Program-made: the position numbers and the translations under genes | Shown: positions 1 through 9,861 of the stretch, in pieces | Layout: each line of letters begins with the position of its first letter | Numbering within the stretch: the stretch's first letter is position 1 | Origin: Vitellaria paradoxa | Lineage: Eukaryota; Streptophyta; Magnoliopsida; Ericales; Sapotaceae | Length of the DNA: 64,000 nt | Direction: 5' to 3' | Assembly (NCBI GenBank): GCA_019916065.1 | Contig: CM034236.1 | Location: 22,232,941 to 22,296,940 of the forward strand | The notes under the pieces: model-generated | Told to the model about the DNA's origin: nothing | The model's database searches: none | What the model saw: the letters and a program-made list of their open reading frames with translations, nothing else

Positions 1-460
1 TATTGTTATTGGTTGATAAATTGAGGAAATTACGATGAATTATATTATGATTGTATGCGCTTCTTTTATATTGAATTTCTTGATGTCTAGTTTTAGGAAG
101 GTATTAGAAATATATGGTATTGCAATACCCAAAGGTTGAGAGTTCTGAAACTTGCGCAATGATGGGTACACACGTCTAGTAGTCCAGTAGGTTAGCAATC
201 TACAAAGTTTGGCAAGTGCTAGATTAGCACGGTTTTGCTTGAGGTGAATCCTATTTAGTGGATGCGAGATTTGCGTATTCGCGTATACTAGCTATGGTCG
301 ATATATGGTAGACCCAAAAAGGGCACGAGTTGGTAGTTTATGGCCACGGACTCATCTAGCAGAATACCTACCCCCTGTGTTTTGTTTCTACTTATAGGTT
401 TTTAATTATATTGTTATTTATGAGATATTAATTATGTTGATAAGCTACATGTTTAAGAAA
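1..460 (+). repeat. LTR-like sequence, probably gypsy/chromovirus type, cut by window edge
   Basis: There is no ORF here. The stretch has moderate GC content, unlike the AT-rich DNA that follows. Its end, around 'CCCTGTGTTTTGTTTCTACT' at 376-395 and then 'TATAGG', resembles the U5 part of plant Ty3/gypsy chromovirus LTRs from memory of the family. No partner LTR, primer site or polyprotein is visible, so the assignment is inference only. It could also be unrelated intergenic DNA. Confidence 0.3.
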
Positions 461-646
461 GTGGGTTAAAGGAAAATGTGATGGGAAATGAGGTGATAAA
501 TTCACGGACTGTGTTTTGGCTGTTGTGATAGAATATTTAATTATATATGGTTGTTGTGAGATTGCAAATTTTACAAATTTATACTAACTTTTACAACTTC
601 AAATATATAACTGTTGATCATCAATGTGTGCACTTTATAATTATTA

Positions 647-782
647 AGTTGTGTTTGGAGCTTTATAAAATAAAATAAATCTTACAAATTTTTATAAAAT
701 TTAAATTTTCTATTTACTACATGAATTACAAGACTGTATCTTTTATAAATTTATATTAACTTTTATAACTCTAAACACCCTC
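647..782. mobile_element. Tourist-like MITE (PIF/Harbinger type)
   Basis: This is a 136-bp non-coding element. The ends are imperfect inverted repeats: AGTTGTGTTTGGAG at the left and, reading inward on the other strand, GAGGGTGTTTAGAG at the right. It is flanked by the trinucleotide TTA at 644-646 and 783-785, the target duplication expected for PIF/Harbinger elements. The interior is AT-rich with TTTATAAA blocks repeated in both orientations. A family alignment would be needed to confirm it. Confidence 0.55.
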
Positions 783-988
783 TTAATATTAGTCTTATTT
801 ATAGATATAGAGATGCAAATGCCACGTGGCATTTAGTTGAAATCTATGGCTTTAAATAGGGCTTTGATATTGTGGCTTATTAATTTGTGCTCTCTGTCTA
901 ACATAATGTGCAAGTGATTGTTATTAATGATAATAATTCAGAACTTCTGAAGAGAGCATCACTATGGTTAAATGGCATTACTTATAAT

Positions 989-1175
989 TGGATAAATTAC
1001 ATCTAAACCCTTAAACATTTGGGTAATTACACTTAGGCACCTCAATATTTAAAAATTACAGACATTCCTTATTTTGAAATGTTTGTAACACCTGACTCTC
1101 TCTGTTAATTTTGGCCTTAATTTCGTTAAAAATTTATTAAAAAGATAAATTTACCTTCAACTTAATTTACATACT
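989..1175 (+). repeat. Unpaired long terminal-repeat copy related to the 2,125-3,780 element
   Basis: The segment begins GGATAAATTACATC and carries the same ordered blocks as the terminal repeat at 2,125-2,315, including 'CATTTGGGTAATTACA' and 'CTTATTTTGAAATGTTTGTA'. It lies in the same orientation as that repeat. I see no closer inverted mate, so it is either the left end of a related element whose right end is lost, or an older outer end into which the second element inserted. Confidence 0.55.
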
Positions 1176-1472
1176 GCCAGACTTTACTACTACCACTATG
1201 CCACCGAAGCTCTAGTTACCAAATTTCACCACCACCACCAAGCTATCGAAGCTTTGCCCCTGAGCCACTGCACATATATTGGCAACTTTCTGCTCTGTCG
1301 TCGTCCTGAATGGAGGGACCAAGGTTAAATCGAAGAACTTAAGGGTTTTGGGAGTAACAGTTTGGTGTTCGAATCATGAGGAGAGGGCAGAAATGTAGAG
1401 GTGTTCAAAGATGAGACCATTTCTGGTAGATCAATTTAAACTAAGACATTTATACCGGATCGAATTGTTTTA

Positions 1473-1568
1473 GAATTCAGGAACCTATCCAATTTGGAGA
1501 GTCTCTTTCTTAGTCATTGTGACCTTTTTGGTTCAATTTTGCCTAGTTTTGGGAGGCTGGGTTGACTC
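1473..1568 (+). pseudogene. Leucine-rich-repeat receptor-like protein fragment
   Basis: In the frame starting at 1,473 the DNA reads EFRNLSNLESLFLSHCDLF, then GSILPSFGRL, and then a stop. This is one to two plant extracellular LRRs (L..L..L.L..C.L.G.I..). LRR receptor-like proteins sit in the plasma membrane and sense extracellular ligands, often in defence. Only about 30 residues are recognisable. There is no start, signal peptide or membrane segment. The stretch lies just inside the long terminal repeat at 989-1,175, so it may be a captured fragment. A second, different LRR piece lies at 9,862-10,002. Confidence 0.5.
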
Positions 1569-1802
1569 ATGAAAAATGTACTTTACAATTTCATGAATAC
1601 AAATTTGCTCACGAAGTATTTCATTGTCTTATAACTTAAAAAATCCATGTATCATCAGATGTCAGACAAACCAACCAAGATCATAAAACAAAGGACCAAA
1701 CAAGAGCAGACCTTTTGAGACCACAAAACTATGTGACACTCTTTCTGCTTTGGAGCTTCACCATCAAGCTCGTTCTTCCCTTTTCTCTTTACAGATATTG
1801 TT

Positions 1803-2124
1803 TGTGACATCCTGAATTTTTATTATTTTAAATACATTATTAATTTAGTTTTTATTTTATGTTTAGAAATTTTAATTGTGTTAATTTAATATTTTTAAAT
1901 TTTTATTGGAATAATTTCTATGCTATTATACTTATAAAATTATTTAGCCTTAATTTAAATTGATTAGTAAATTAATTGAGCTATTAATATATTAATTAGA
2001 TTAAATTAATTAATGTTACATTGATATAAATGTTGACGTGGCAATAGTGTACATATATGTGTGGAGATTAAGTGCATGATAGGTTAGCTAGCCACGTGGT
2101 TTGGTTATGTTATTAAAAAAAAAA
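1803..2124 (+). repeat. Possible LTR left end
   Basis: The stretch begins TGTGACATCCTGAATTTTTA, a start resembling the TGTGAC... left ends of plant Ty3/gypsy LTRs. It runs through AT-rich DNA containing CCACGTGG at 2,092-2,099 and is interrupted by the inverted-repeat element at 2,125. It could be the missing left half of the LTR-like sequence at 1-460 or a solo remnant. No target duplication was found, and this rests on pattern memory. Confidence 0.3.
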
Positions 2125-2348
2125 GGTAAATTATACTTAGATTCCCTGAACATTTGGGTAATTACATATGGACCATCTCAACATTTAAAAATTACATACA
2201 CTTCCTTATTTTGAAATGTTTGTAATACATGATGCCTTCCATTAGTTTGAACTCGAACTCTATTAAAATATTAATCGTAAAGACAATTTTACCCCCAATT
2301 TAATTAAATTAATTACAAATAAATAAAATAAAATTATACATATATATA

Positions 2349-2354
<6 letters not shown>

Positions 2355-2392
<38 letters not shown>
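2355..2392. repeat. (TA)n microsatellite
   Basis: About 18 TA dinucleotides lie in a row directly inside the left terminal repeat of the long-TIR element. Shorter TA runs lie at 2,757-2,775 and 3,784-3,808. Confidence 0.9.
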
Positions 2393-2393
<1 letters not shown>

Positions 2394-2514
2394 CAGAAAA
2401 ATGATGGTGGGTGGGGCTTCGAGAGCTGTTTTACTATCGATTTAACATTGCTGCTGTACATTGTTGTCTCGTCCAGCACATGGTATTCCCCATCCATGAG
2501 ACTCGGAGATGAAT

Positions 2515-2560
2515 CCAAGACCCAAATCTTTTTTTGGTAATTAACCAAGACCTAAATCTT
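2515..2560 (-). repeat. Tail-only retroposon relic with 16-bp direct repeats
   Basis: Direct repeats CCAAGACCCAAATCTT (2,515-2,530) and CCAAGACCTAAATCTT (2,545-2,560) match at 15 of 16 positions. They bracket only 14 bp, TTTTTGGTAATTAA. On the minus strand the insert reads TTAATTACC followed by As, similar to the 3' end of the SINE at 22,986-23,171. The simplest reading is an almost completely 5'-truncated SINE or LINE insertion. A slippage duplication is the alternative. Confidence 0.4.
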
Positions 2561-3780
2561 GCCACCACCGCCTTCGATTCCGGGCCATTGTTGAAGTGAA
2601 TGTCTACGTTAAACCACCTGGGTTCATTGGTTTATCGTGGGGTTGCCTCTTGATCATCGTCATTGGAAGAAGAACCTCCCTTGACCTCATTTCGATTAGG
2701 AGCAATTCAATCCTCAATGAAAACTAAGACAGTCTTCATTGTGTTCTCCTTTTAGAATATATATATATATATATGTATGTATGATCATATATGTACATTA
2801 TACGAATCTGAATTTTTTTTTTCTTTTGGGGGGAATGGTAGCCTCAGGGAGATCATTTAATTAGCAACCTTTGCTGGTTCAACAAAGAGGGTTGCCCTTA
2901 GGATGATAGCAAAATCAAGAAAAGAAAATCCTTGAAATAACACTATAGCTTTTTAGGTAATCCTTTGTTGTCTATAAGCCTCCACTTCTACTGAATCTAC
3001 TATTTTTTCTTTTTCAGGGGATGAAAAGATTGGGTCATGGACATGATGACCCCCAAAAAATCGAATACTGATAACATTATCACCGGGTCTAACCATTAAG
3101 AAACCCACAGTAAGGAACATTAGTATTTTTTTAGGATTTTATGATTGGTTTTGTTTAGTGGTTGTGTGCGAATATGAACCAAATCGATGAAATATTGGCT
3201 TCGAGTTTGCAGGGAAGGGCAGAGAGAAAGCGAGAAAAGTTGTGAAATTCTTGAGAGAGAGATAATGAACAGTGTTGATCGAGTGGAAAATGCGTAAGAG
3301 TCTAAGGAATGGTAGGATTGAAGGATATGAGCTGTTGTGGGGCCACCCCAATACTCGTTGGTGACAACGATGACGAGGAAGCAATATTGCCACCGCTGCA
3401 GCTACAAACGCCATTACCACAACTGCCACAATAACAACTTGTAGAAGTGATTGATGTGAGTTAGACTTTGTGGGTAAATTTTTTTAATCATGGCTGTTTG
3501 GGCCAGAGTCCGGTTGTCAGGAATGAACTCGACGACAGCATTAGTTGCGAAACGACAATACCAGGCAGCCAAGATTCAGATGGTGGTGGCGGAATCACAA
3601 TGGGATAAATTTGTGATTAATTAATTTAGTTAAGGTTAAATTTGTCTTTGCAATAAAAATTTAACGGAGGGGTCAAGTGTTATAAACATTTCAAAATAAG
3701 GGAGTGTTTGTAATTTGTAAATGTTGAGGGGGTCCATGTATAATTATTTAAATATTCAGGAGGTCTGTGTAATTTACCCA

Positions 3781-4148
3781 AATATATATTATATATATAT
3801 ATATATAATAAAACATAATATATTTTAAAAATCTCATTCTCACAAACTATAATCAATGGCTGAGATTGAGTTTTACATACAAATTAGTGACTGAGATTTA
3901 TTTTCAACAAAACTTCCCCTACAAGCTCCCACTTTCCACCAAACCAATGGTTGAGATTCTTTTTATTTTAATCCATGGTTGGGATTCTAATTCATCGCCT
4001 AAATCGATCCGCCCATAACTCAAACCACTTTTCAAATTTATATGATTTATTTGATTTTGAAAAATTTAACCATTAGTTCTTATATCTCTGCATATTACAA
4101 GAAATCACATTTCAAACAACTCAAAAACCACCTCCTCTCTCTTTCTTA
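3781..4148. other. Intergenic AT-rich DNA, no gene seen
   Basis: A (TA)n run is followed by low-complexity sequence. The phrase '(A/G)TGG(C/T)TGAGATT' occurs several times (3,857-3,868, 3,889-3,901, 3,946-3,957) as short diverged direct repeats. Nothing codes. Confidence 0.6.
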
Positions 4149-4640
4149 AAGCCATGGCTAACGTTGTAGTCGCTGACATGCCCATGTCATCAACTAAGTT
4201 CTTGCCAAAAAAGGGTTGCCACACTACATGGTCGCAGACCTAGTTCCTGCGAAGAAGGGGAAAAGCAAAAGGGCATTGAAGTAAAAGACTCATCCGCAAA
4301 CGAGACAAACTTATTAGCCTGAGTGATCTCTCAGCCCTCTCCGATGCCCATTGCACCATCGTCATTGGACCAGAACTACAACAGCCTGCCACAACCTCTC
4401 TTGCAAAGAAAACGAAAGTCACATCGAAGGAAACAGCAATCGAAGCAATTTTTTGAGAAAGAATTGTAGGAAATGCAAAAGAGCACAGTAGAACTTCTAA
4501 AGGCCCGTGTTGAGATGTTGAAGCTGAAGGAGGCAGAGCTTGAAACACATGATCGAAAGCAAGAGAAGCTTCAAATCGAGCTCAAGAAGTTACAAAAAAT
4601 GAAGGAGTTCAAACCCTCTATAGTTCATTTTTCTTGAATT
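4149..4640 (+). pseudogene. Broken ORF remnants with a coiled-coil-like segment, unrecognised
   Basis: GC content rises here. An ATG at 4,153 opens a short frame, MANVVVADMPMSSTKFLPKK, that stops soon after. From about 4,466 the frame reads EMQKSTVELLKARVEMLKLK and continues charged and Leu-rich (AELETHDRKQEKLQIELKK), a classic amphipathic coiled-coil pattern. Several stops and frame changes separate the parts. I do not recognise the family. It lies about 220 bp upstream of the acireductone dioxygenase fragment on the same strand, with a T-rich spacer between them. Confidence 0.35.
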
Positions 4641-4858
4641 TTATATTTTCTTGAATCTTGGCTATATTGTGAAAATGGATTTTTTTTTAGATTTCCGTTT
4701 GCTTCATTGTATTCATCCTGAAATATTTTTTATTACTTTTATTTAGAGAGGCCAGAGGCTACAGTTGCTCTATATTCTCTCTCTCTGGTTCAATTTTTTT
4801 CCCCAAATATCCAATTCATGAGTAGTTAAATGAAAAGGTTTGTTTATTTGTGGTGGAT

Positions 4859-5097
4859 ATGTTGGATCTTTGCCTGGAGAAAGTGGAGAATTACGAGAAG
4901 AAGCTGAGGAACTTCTACACGGAGCACATCCATGCCAACGAGGAGATTTGCTATTGCTTGGAAAGGGAGTAGGTTACTTCGACGTTCGAGATAAGGATGA
5001 TTGCTGGATTCGAATCTAGATTAAGGCCGATGATCTCATCGTCTTTCCCGCCGGGATTTACCATCGGTTCACTTTGGACACCACTAACTACCTCAAG
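4859..5097 (+). pseudogene. Acireductone dioxygenase (ARD) exon fragment, disabled
   Basis: ARD acts in the methionine salvage cycle, oxidising acireductone to the 2-oxo acid precursor of methionine with Fe2+ in a cupin fold. The DNA encodes KVENYEKKLRNFYTEHIHAN, then EEICYCLE. After a one-base frame change it continues GYFDVRDKDDCWIRI, a TAG stop, then [20 protein letters not shown] and TTNYLK. The metal ligands of the family are visible: the HxHx4E group in EHIHANEE and the later His in GIYHRFTLD. The segment ends exactly at CTCAAG followed by GTAATT, a splice donor. No following exon is seen. It is therefore a gene fragment or decayed pseudogene, not a retrocopy, because the donor remains. 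The frameshift and the TAG rule out function. Confidence 0.8.
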
Positions 5098-6425
5098 GTA
5101 ATTGAAAAAATACACATTAACAAATGAATGCATTAAGGCTGAAAAATTCTAAATTTTTATAACTTTTTTTGCTGGTGTTGACAAGTGTCATTTTTGACAA
5201 AAAATTATTATGTGTTGGTAAAAACATGTAAAAGTTAAAAAAAATTAGAAAAAGTTGAAAATTGTTAGTGTTTTTGTATGTAGTCAGTTTTTTGTTTTTT
5301 AGTTTATATGTTTGGTAAATTTTGGTGGAAAAATTAAAAAAAATTGAAAAATTTTGAAAAAAAGCATGAAGTTAGTGTTTTTAAATAGGCTTTAAAAACA
5401 TATTTATTCTTTATTTGAGATTTTGTTTGCTTTTATGTTATTTTCTATATACATTTCCTATCATTCAATCTTTCAGAGACAAAGAGTAGGAGAAGAAGAT
5501 GGATGGGAGACAAAGAGAAGAAGAAGAACAAGAAAAGAGATATTCAAATGAAAAGGCTATCTCCACCTTATCTCCTGTGGTGCAAGAATCAATGGAATCA
5601 GGTAATCTATGGGACAGAATTTTGTGCTAATGATTCAATCTTCATTGCTTTTTTAATTTTTATTCAACTATTGAATCACTGAATGCCTATAGGGATTTTT
5701 TACTTTTTAAGATTAAGAAAGCAAACCCAAATACAAAATTAAAGGACATCTCAAACATTTTGGGGGGAAAAATAGAAGATTGTAAGCTCAGAAAAGAAGA
5801 AACCTTATGAGGAGAAGGAGCTTGGTAAACTCAACAACCTTGGTTTTACTATTTGACTTTCCTTTTTTTTTTTTAAGTCTTATTAATGTAGAAAATAATG
5901 GGAGTTCAGAATTGTCATTATGTTGACTTTGGAAAATAACAATCATGTACTTTATTCATTTTATAATTATTTTTGGGTAGCATATATTATAATTTTATTA
6001 TTCCTTCTCTAGCAGAAAAAATGGATTTTGATTCAAAAGAAAAATGATAAGAAATTATAAAAGCTTGATAACTAATTAACGAGAATGATGAATGGTCTTG
6101 AGAGAGTATGTCGGCTTCATACTTTCCCAATTGAAGAAAAAAAGGGCAACAGATGGATGACATGATGATAAAATAATTGTAACTTCATGGTGGAAAATTA
6201 TGCTGCTTTCAACAGTGAGCAAGATCAATAAATTTATATAATTATTTCTTAATAATTGTTAATTTCAGATGACGTGATTGATATTTTCGTTTTCCATTTC
6301 TTTTTTTAACAAGGTTGGGTCAAATTTGTGTGAATAACTATAATTTTTTTTAGTAATTTTTATTTTTACAATTTTTTTATCTAAATTAGATTTTGGTTAA
6401 AGTGTCTGGGTCATAATTTTTGAAT
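5098..6425. other. Intergenic DNA with one doubtful exon
   Basis: This is mostly A/T-rich with no homology seen. At 5,477-5,601 a purine-rich stretch is framed by TTTCAG and GTAATC splice-like signals. It contains an ATG at 5,500 reading MDGRQREEEEQEKRYSNEKA and then ISTLSPVVQESMES. I do not recognise it, and purine-rich DNA often looks like this by chance. It could be a small lost exon. Confidence 0.3.
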
Positions 6426-6531
6426 TAGTGATTTTTATTTTTATAGGTTATTTTTATATTTTTTTTATATAAATTTATTTTATAAATTTAAACAAATTAC
6501 ATTTTGTGTCTTTTAAGTAGAAAATTATTAG
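6426..6531 (+). repeat. Decayed Helitron-like 3' end
   Basis: The sequence aligns by eye with the 3' parts of the Helitron-like elements at 47,900-51,950. It has 'GTGATTTTTATTTTTATAGG', then an AAATTTA-rich block, then a 'GTGTCTTTTAAGTAG' degenerate hairpin, and it ends in ATTATTAG before a T. The hairpin is broken and CTAG has become TTAG. This is a weak call based on similarity within the window. Confidence 0.3.
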
Positions 6532-6659
6532 TTATATATTAGATCTGTTTAATTTATTAAAAAATACTGAAAATTTTAAAAAATTTTAAAATTTATTCAT
6601 TTTTTTCCTCACGATATAAATTACAAATTTATAAATTATTTTATTCTATTTAATTTTTC

Positions 6660-7149
6660 CCACTTTTCATCGTTCTACGCGCATCCACAATAGAAATGGA
6701 AATGGTGAAGGCGGTGAACTTTCAACCGCTAGGGCACGTAGAAAAACTATAGTTTTTTTTTTTAAATGCTTAAGCCGCGATCCAAACTTAAACTTCAACG
6801 TCCATTTGTTTTTGTCTTTTCTTCCCATTATACCCCTGTTTTTGAGCGTTAAATTAAAATTTTACACAGCATCTGAAGTTGTGCTCGGTCACCATTGAGC
6901 CACGATCGTACGCGTTGCTCCCTTTTCTCTACCTTGCTCTCCCCATCTCCCTCTCCCTCTCCTCTCTCTCTTCCTGCCTGCTACTGTCATTTCCCTCTCT
7001 ATTCTCCGTCTCCAAGCGACAATAATATTAGCAGAGAAGAAGAGGAATTGAGGAAGCCCGACAGGAAGAGACCGTTTCTAGGGTTAAGAAAAGGTTTTCG
7101 AATACAAAAGGCGATCGATTTCAAGAAGGAGAGAGACAAAGCACTTTAG
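6660..7149 (+). other. Putative gene leader / first non-coding exon with splice donor
   Basis: Within AT-rich DNA this block is GC-richer. It contains a CT-rich tract at 6,915-6,975 typical of plant 5' leaders, followed by a purine-rich tail. It ends at TTTAG with GTAAATG following, a good splice donor at 7,150. The long open frame from 6,895 begins at TTG, not ATG, so I do not call a protein from it. It may be the first exon of a lost gene, or the leader of a gene whose fragments appear downstream (nucleoside transporter, aldo-keto reductase). No clear TATA box was identified upstream. Confidence 0.35.
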
Positions 7150-7935
7150 GTAAATGCGTAATTTTATTTCATATCTTGATTGTTTTGATCGTTAGATTAC
7201 AGGGCTTTGTGGTGTTGTCTTCCCAATGTTTCCAATGGGTTCGCTGTTACCATTTGGACCGCGCAGATAGTCGTATGCGTGAGGTAAATATATCTTTACT
7301 GTATTAAAGACCCAATCCTTGTAAAACTTTTGTTTGACTATAATACACTTCTCTTCTCAAACAAACTCACTTTTATCCCTTTATTCAAAACTCTTAACTT
7401 CAATTTCAAGATCTCCCATCTTCTGCAATCAATTGATAAAACTCCTAATCTCACATTTATCTTGAGTTGTAAAGCAACTTGGGTGAGAAATTTGCTTGAG
7501 TTGCTTTTTACATTCCAGAGTGGGATTTGAAAATATAAACATGGTAGATGATTCTTGCCAACATCCGGCTCCAGTGGAATGCTTGTATTGTAAACCATAG
7601 TGGTGGTCTATATTTTTTCTTTATCTTCTCTTCATAATGAGGTCTCTATCCAAGATTTTTACATATGTACTTTCTTTTTTCTTTTTTTTTTTTTGAGGTT
7701 TATATACAGGTTTGAACTATGTTTTTTTCATTAAATTTCTCATAATTTATATTGTTCAATATCTGTAGGATCTCTAACGGGGCTAACATGCCTACACCTT
7801 ACGAAATAGAGCTCCCTCCATGCTTCGGGTTTGTGATTGTTTACTAGGATTCATTTACCGGGTAAAGCTTAATGTTGGAGTACGATGTTCTGTGTATTTC
7901 TTCGATTAATTTCTACTGTATTTCTCTAGCCATTA
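7150..7935. other. Intron-like or intergenic DNA, no gene recognised
   Basis: T-rich sequence with branch and acceptor-like pyrimidine runs follows the donor at 7,150. A small GC-richer island at 7,768-7,835 is preceded by TCTGTAG, but its translation matches nothing I know. Confidence 0.5.
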
Positions 7936-8044
7936 GCAGAGCAGATATGCTGCAATGGTAATGTGTTGGCTTCTTGGAAATGGTTGCCTTTTTCCATGGA
8001 ATAGTGTGCTTACCAAAGAAGACTATTACATGACCTTATTCCTG
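7936..8044 (+). pseudogene. Equilibrative nucleoside transporter (ENT) exon fragment
   Basis: From 7,949 the frame reads AAMVMCWLLGNGCLFPWNSV and then LTKEDYYMTLFL, ending at TTCCTG with a GTAATT donor. Plant ENT proteins carry this motif in the first membrane helix: a Leu/Gly-rich helix, then WN, then a Leu-Thr and an acidic-D-Y-Y block. They are eleven-helix plasma-membrane or tonoplast carriers that move nucleosides with protons or by facilitated diffusion. AG acceptors occur just upstream (7,936-7,944). The exon has no stop, but I find no second exon within the next 1.5 kb. It is therefore best read as an isolated exon of a broken or captured gene. A complete gene with very long introns is less likely. 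Confidence 0.6.
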
Positions 8045-9608
8045 GTAATTTTCAATATTCGCATCTCCTTTAATGAGTTCCTGCACATATTTTGGCTTGG
8101 GTTTAAGTCTGCAGTTCTATTTACTTGATGACTTCCATGCCTAATTCACAATTGGTGCATTAGATGGACTTTACATAATCCTAACTCCTTTCAAACAATC
8201 TTCCAAATATAAGCAGTAAACTACATTTTTATCTTTTATGCCAATTCATGTGCTTTGAGAAAAAATTAGCCCTATTCTTCTGCGTACACAAGTTTAGTAG
8301 TGGTTTTTCTTACCTTTTAACTTCTTGTAGTCCCTACAAAATCATTACAAAATTGAGAAAAAACATAATCCAGATGAATTATATTTGAATTCATCTTCTT
8401 GCAATCACCTTCAACATTGATTCAAATCATGTTTCTATTCTACTTTGTTCTCTTCTTCTCTCTCACCTCTTTAAATCATCAAAATCCCATTGGGTCCCCA
8501 TAAATATCATACAATTCATATGCTTTACCGGGTTGTCATTGAATTTGTTTGACTAAACTTGATGATTCAATTTCTATTCTTTTCATATTAGCGTTCAAAT
8601 TCAAAAGTGGAAAGAGTAGGAACAATATTAGTTTCTACTTCTGCTGTCTCATCATCAACTCTCTTTAATTCCCCAAATCCCTCTCAATTTTTGTGTCTTC
8701 TCAACAGTAAGAAGCCCAATTCATTTATTTCAAACCAGCAGCGTATGGCTTTGTGAAGAAGAAGGAGAAGGCAAAGGAGAGGAAGAACGACTTCTTCATC
8801 GGGTGGAATTCTAATAACAATGGTAGAATGGAGGCCTCTTCGAGTTTTGTAGCTCGCGCCTCAGCCTAACTCGTACAGAATGCTGACTAACGCATTGATT
8901 ATATTGAGACATTCATATGATTGCAATGGCTATTTTCTTTCCATATATGCATATATCTCCATATATTTTTATTTTTTTGGTGGTGGTGATATATTTTCGT
9001 TGCCTGTGTTTTTACTAATCATCTGTTCATCACCTGTTGCTATTCATATAAGAGCTTCTTGTTATTTATTTATTTTTGTGGGTGTTCGCTGCATGCTTTG
9101 GTTCAAAAGGGAGGTGTTTGATTAAGTGGTCTTACAAATTTTTATTTTTGGTTGGTGATAACCTGTTCTGGAATATCAAAGATGGCATGACCTGGATGTT
9201 CAAAAGACATGAAATAATGGCATATTTTCGATCAGGGCCTCTGTGTGTGTGGGGTCACTAATTTCTCCATTTTGATTTTTTTACTTCATCTTCCTTAAAG
9301 TCAATGATGAAGCTCTTGCTATTGCATGTTTGTTCTTTGTTTTTACCAAAATGGTCACTTACATGTACTGCTCATATAAAATTAATTTTTACACTCCAAA
9401 ACATTGTGAACTGTTGAGCAGTAATGAACATTGTGCTTCTTGTTGGGGTTGCAATTTACAAAATAAATATTAAGGATTAGCACATATGCAAGGCTAAATC
9501 AATAAATTTTCTCTTCTAATGCATGCTCATTTATTTTTTCAAAATGTTCATCTAGAATCACTACAACTCCTAAATTATTTTGGCCTACGTAATGCCTAAC
9601 ATGTTTGT
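8045..9608. other. Intron-like or intergenic DNA with one unknown coding-like island
   Basis: This is T-rich and low complexity. An island at 8,741-8,859, preceded by CCAGCAG, reads AYGFVKKKEKAKERKNDFFI and continues GWNSNNNGRMEASSSFVARASA before a stop. Its composition looks protein-like, but I do not recognise it. It lies between the ENT and aldo-keto reductase exons on the same strand. Confidence 0.4.
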
Positions 9609-9739
9609 GCCTACAGGAATGAAGCAGAAGTTGGTGAGGCACTTGCAGAAGCATTTCAGATTGGACTTGATAAAAGGGAAGATCTTTTCATTACTGCATA
9701 TGCAAGGAAATGATTTCGTAGGAATCATTACTACTCAAG
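9609..9739 (+). pseudogene. Aldo-keto reductase (aldose / sorbitol-6-phosphate dehydrogenase-like) exon fragment
   Basis: The frame from 9,609 reads AYRNEAEVGEALAEAFQIGL and then DKREDLFIT. This matches the part of plant NADPH-dependent aldo-keto reductases just after the catalytic Asp/Tyr region ('D.A..Y.NE..VG.AL.EA...GL..RE.LFIT'). The enzymes reduce sugars and aldehydes in the cytosol. After CATTACTG there is a 29-bp insert, then CATTACTACTCAAG resumes the motif (ITTQ) and meets a perfect GTGAGT donor. The exon is therefore interrupted by an insertion that repeats CATTACT at both sides. No other exons were found. A leucine-rich-repeat exon follows about 120 bp downstream, so this is not an intact gene. 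Confidence 0.65.
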
Positions 9740-9861
9740 GTGAGTACTCATCATTATCATTTAATTCTTGTTACAAGAAAAACTAATGTTTAGACTATAC
9801 CGATTTAATTATTCACATATAATTGTGTTCATTCTCCACTGTCAATAATTCATAACACTAG

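Larger units (their letters stand above)
2125..3780. mobile_element. Long-TIR DNA element (MULE-like or foldback), non-autonomous
   Basis: The ends at 2,125-2,315 and 3,619-3,780 are long, imperfect inverted repeats. Both read inward as GGTAAATTA..., then a 'CTCAACATTTA' block, then 'TTATTTTGAAATGTTT', and both finish in 'AAATTAATTA'. Inverted repeats over 150 bp are typical of Mutator-like elements. The 1.3-kb interior has no transposase. It holds an interrupted minus-strand reading frame at 3,139-3,429 with a hydrophobic Ala/Val-rich start, which I do not recognise. The A-run left of the element and AT-rich right flank make a 9-bp target duplication impossible to call. Confidence 0.6.

Noticed and set aside
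6895..7149. 84-codon frame as a protein gene
   Set aside because: Its first codon is TTG, no ATG leads it, and the Ser/Pro-rich half is a CT-rich leader tract. It is better read as an untranslated first exon.
7768..7835. First exon of the aldo-keto reductase
   Set aside because: A phrase like 'SNGANMP' appears in one frame but the rest does not follow the family, so the match is too weak.
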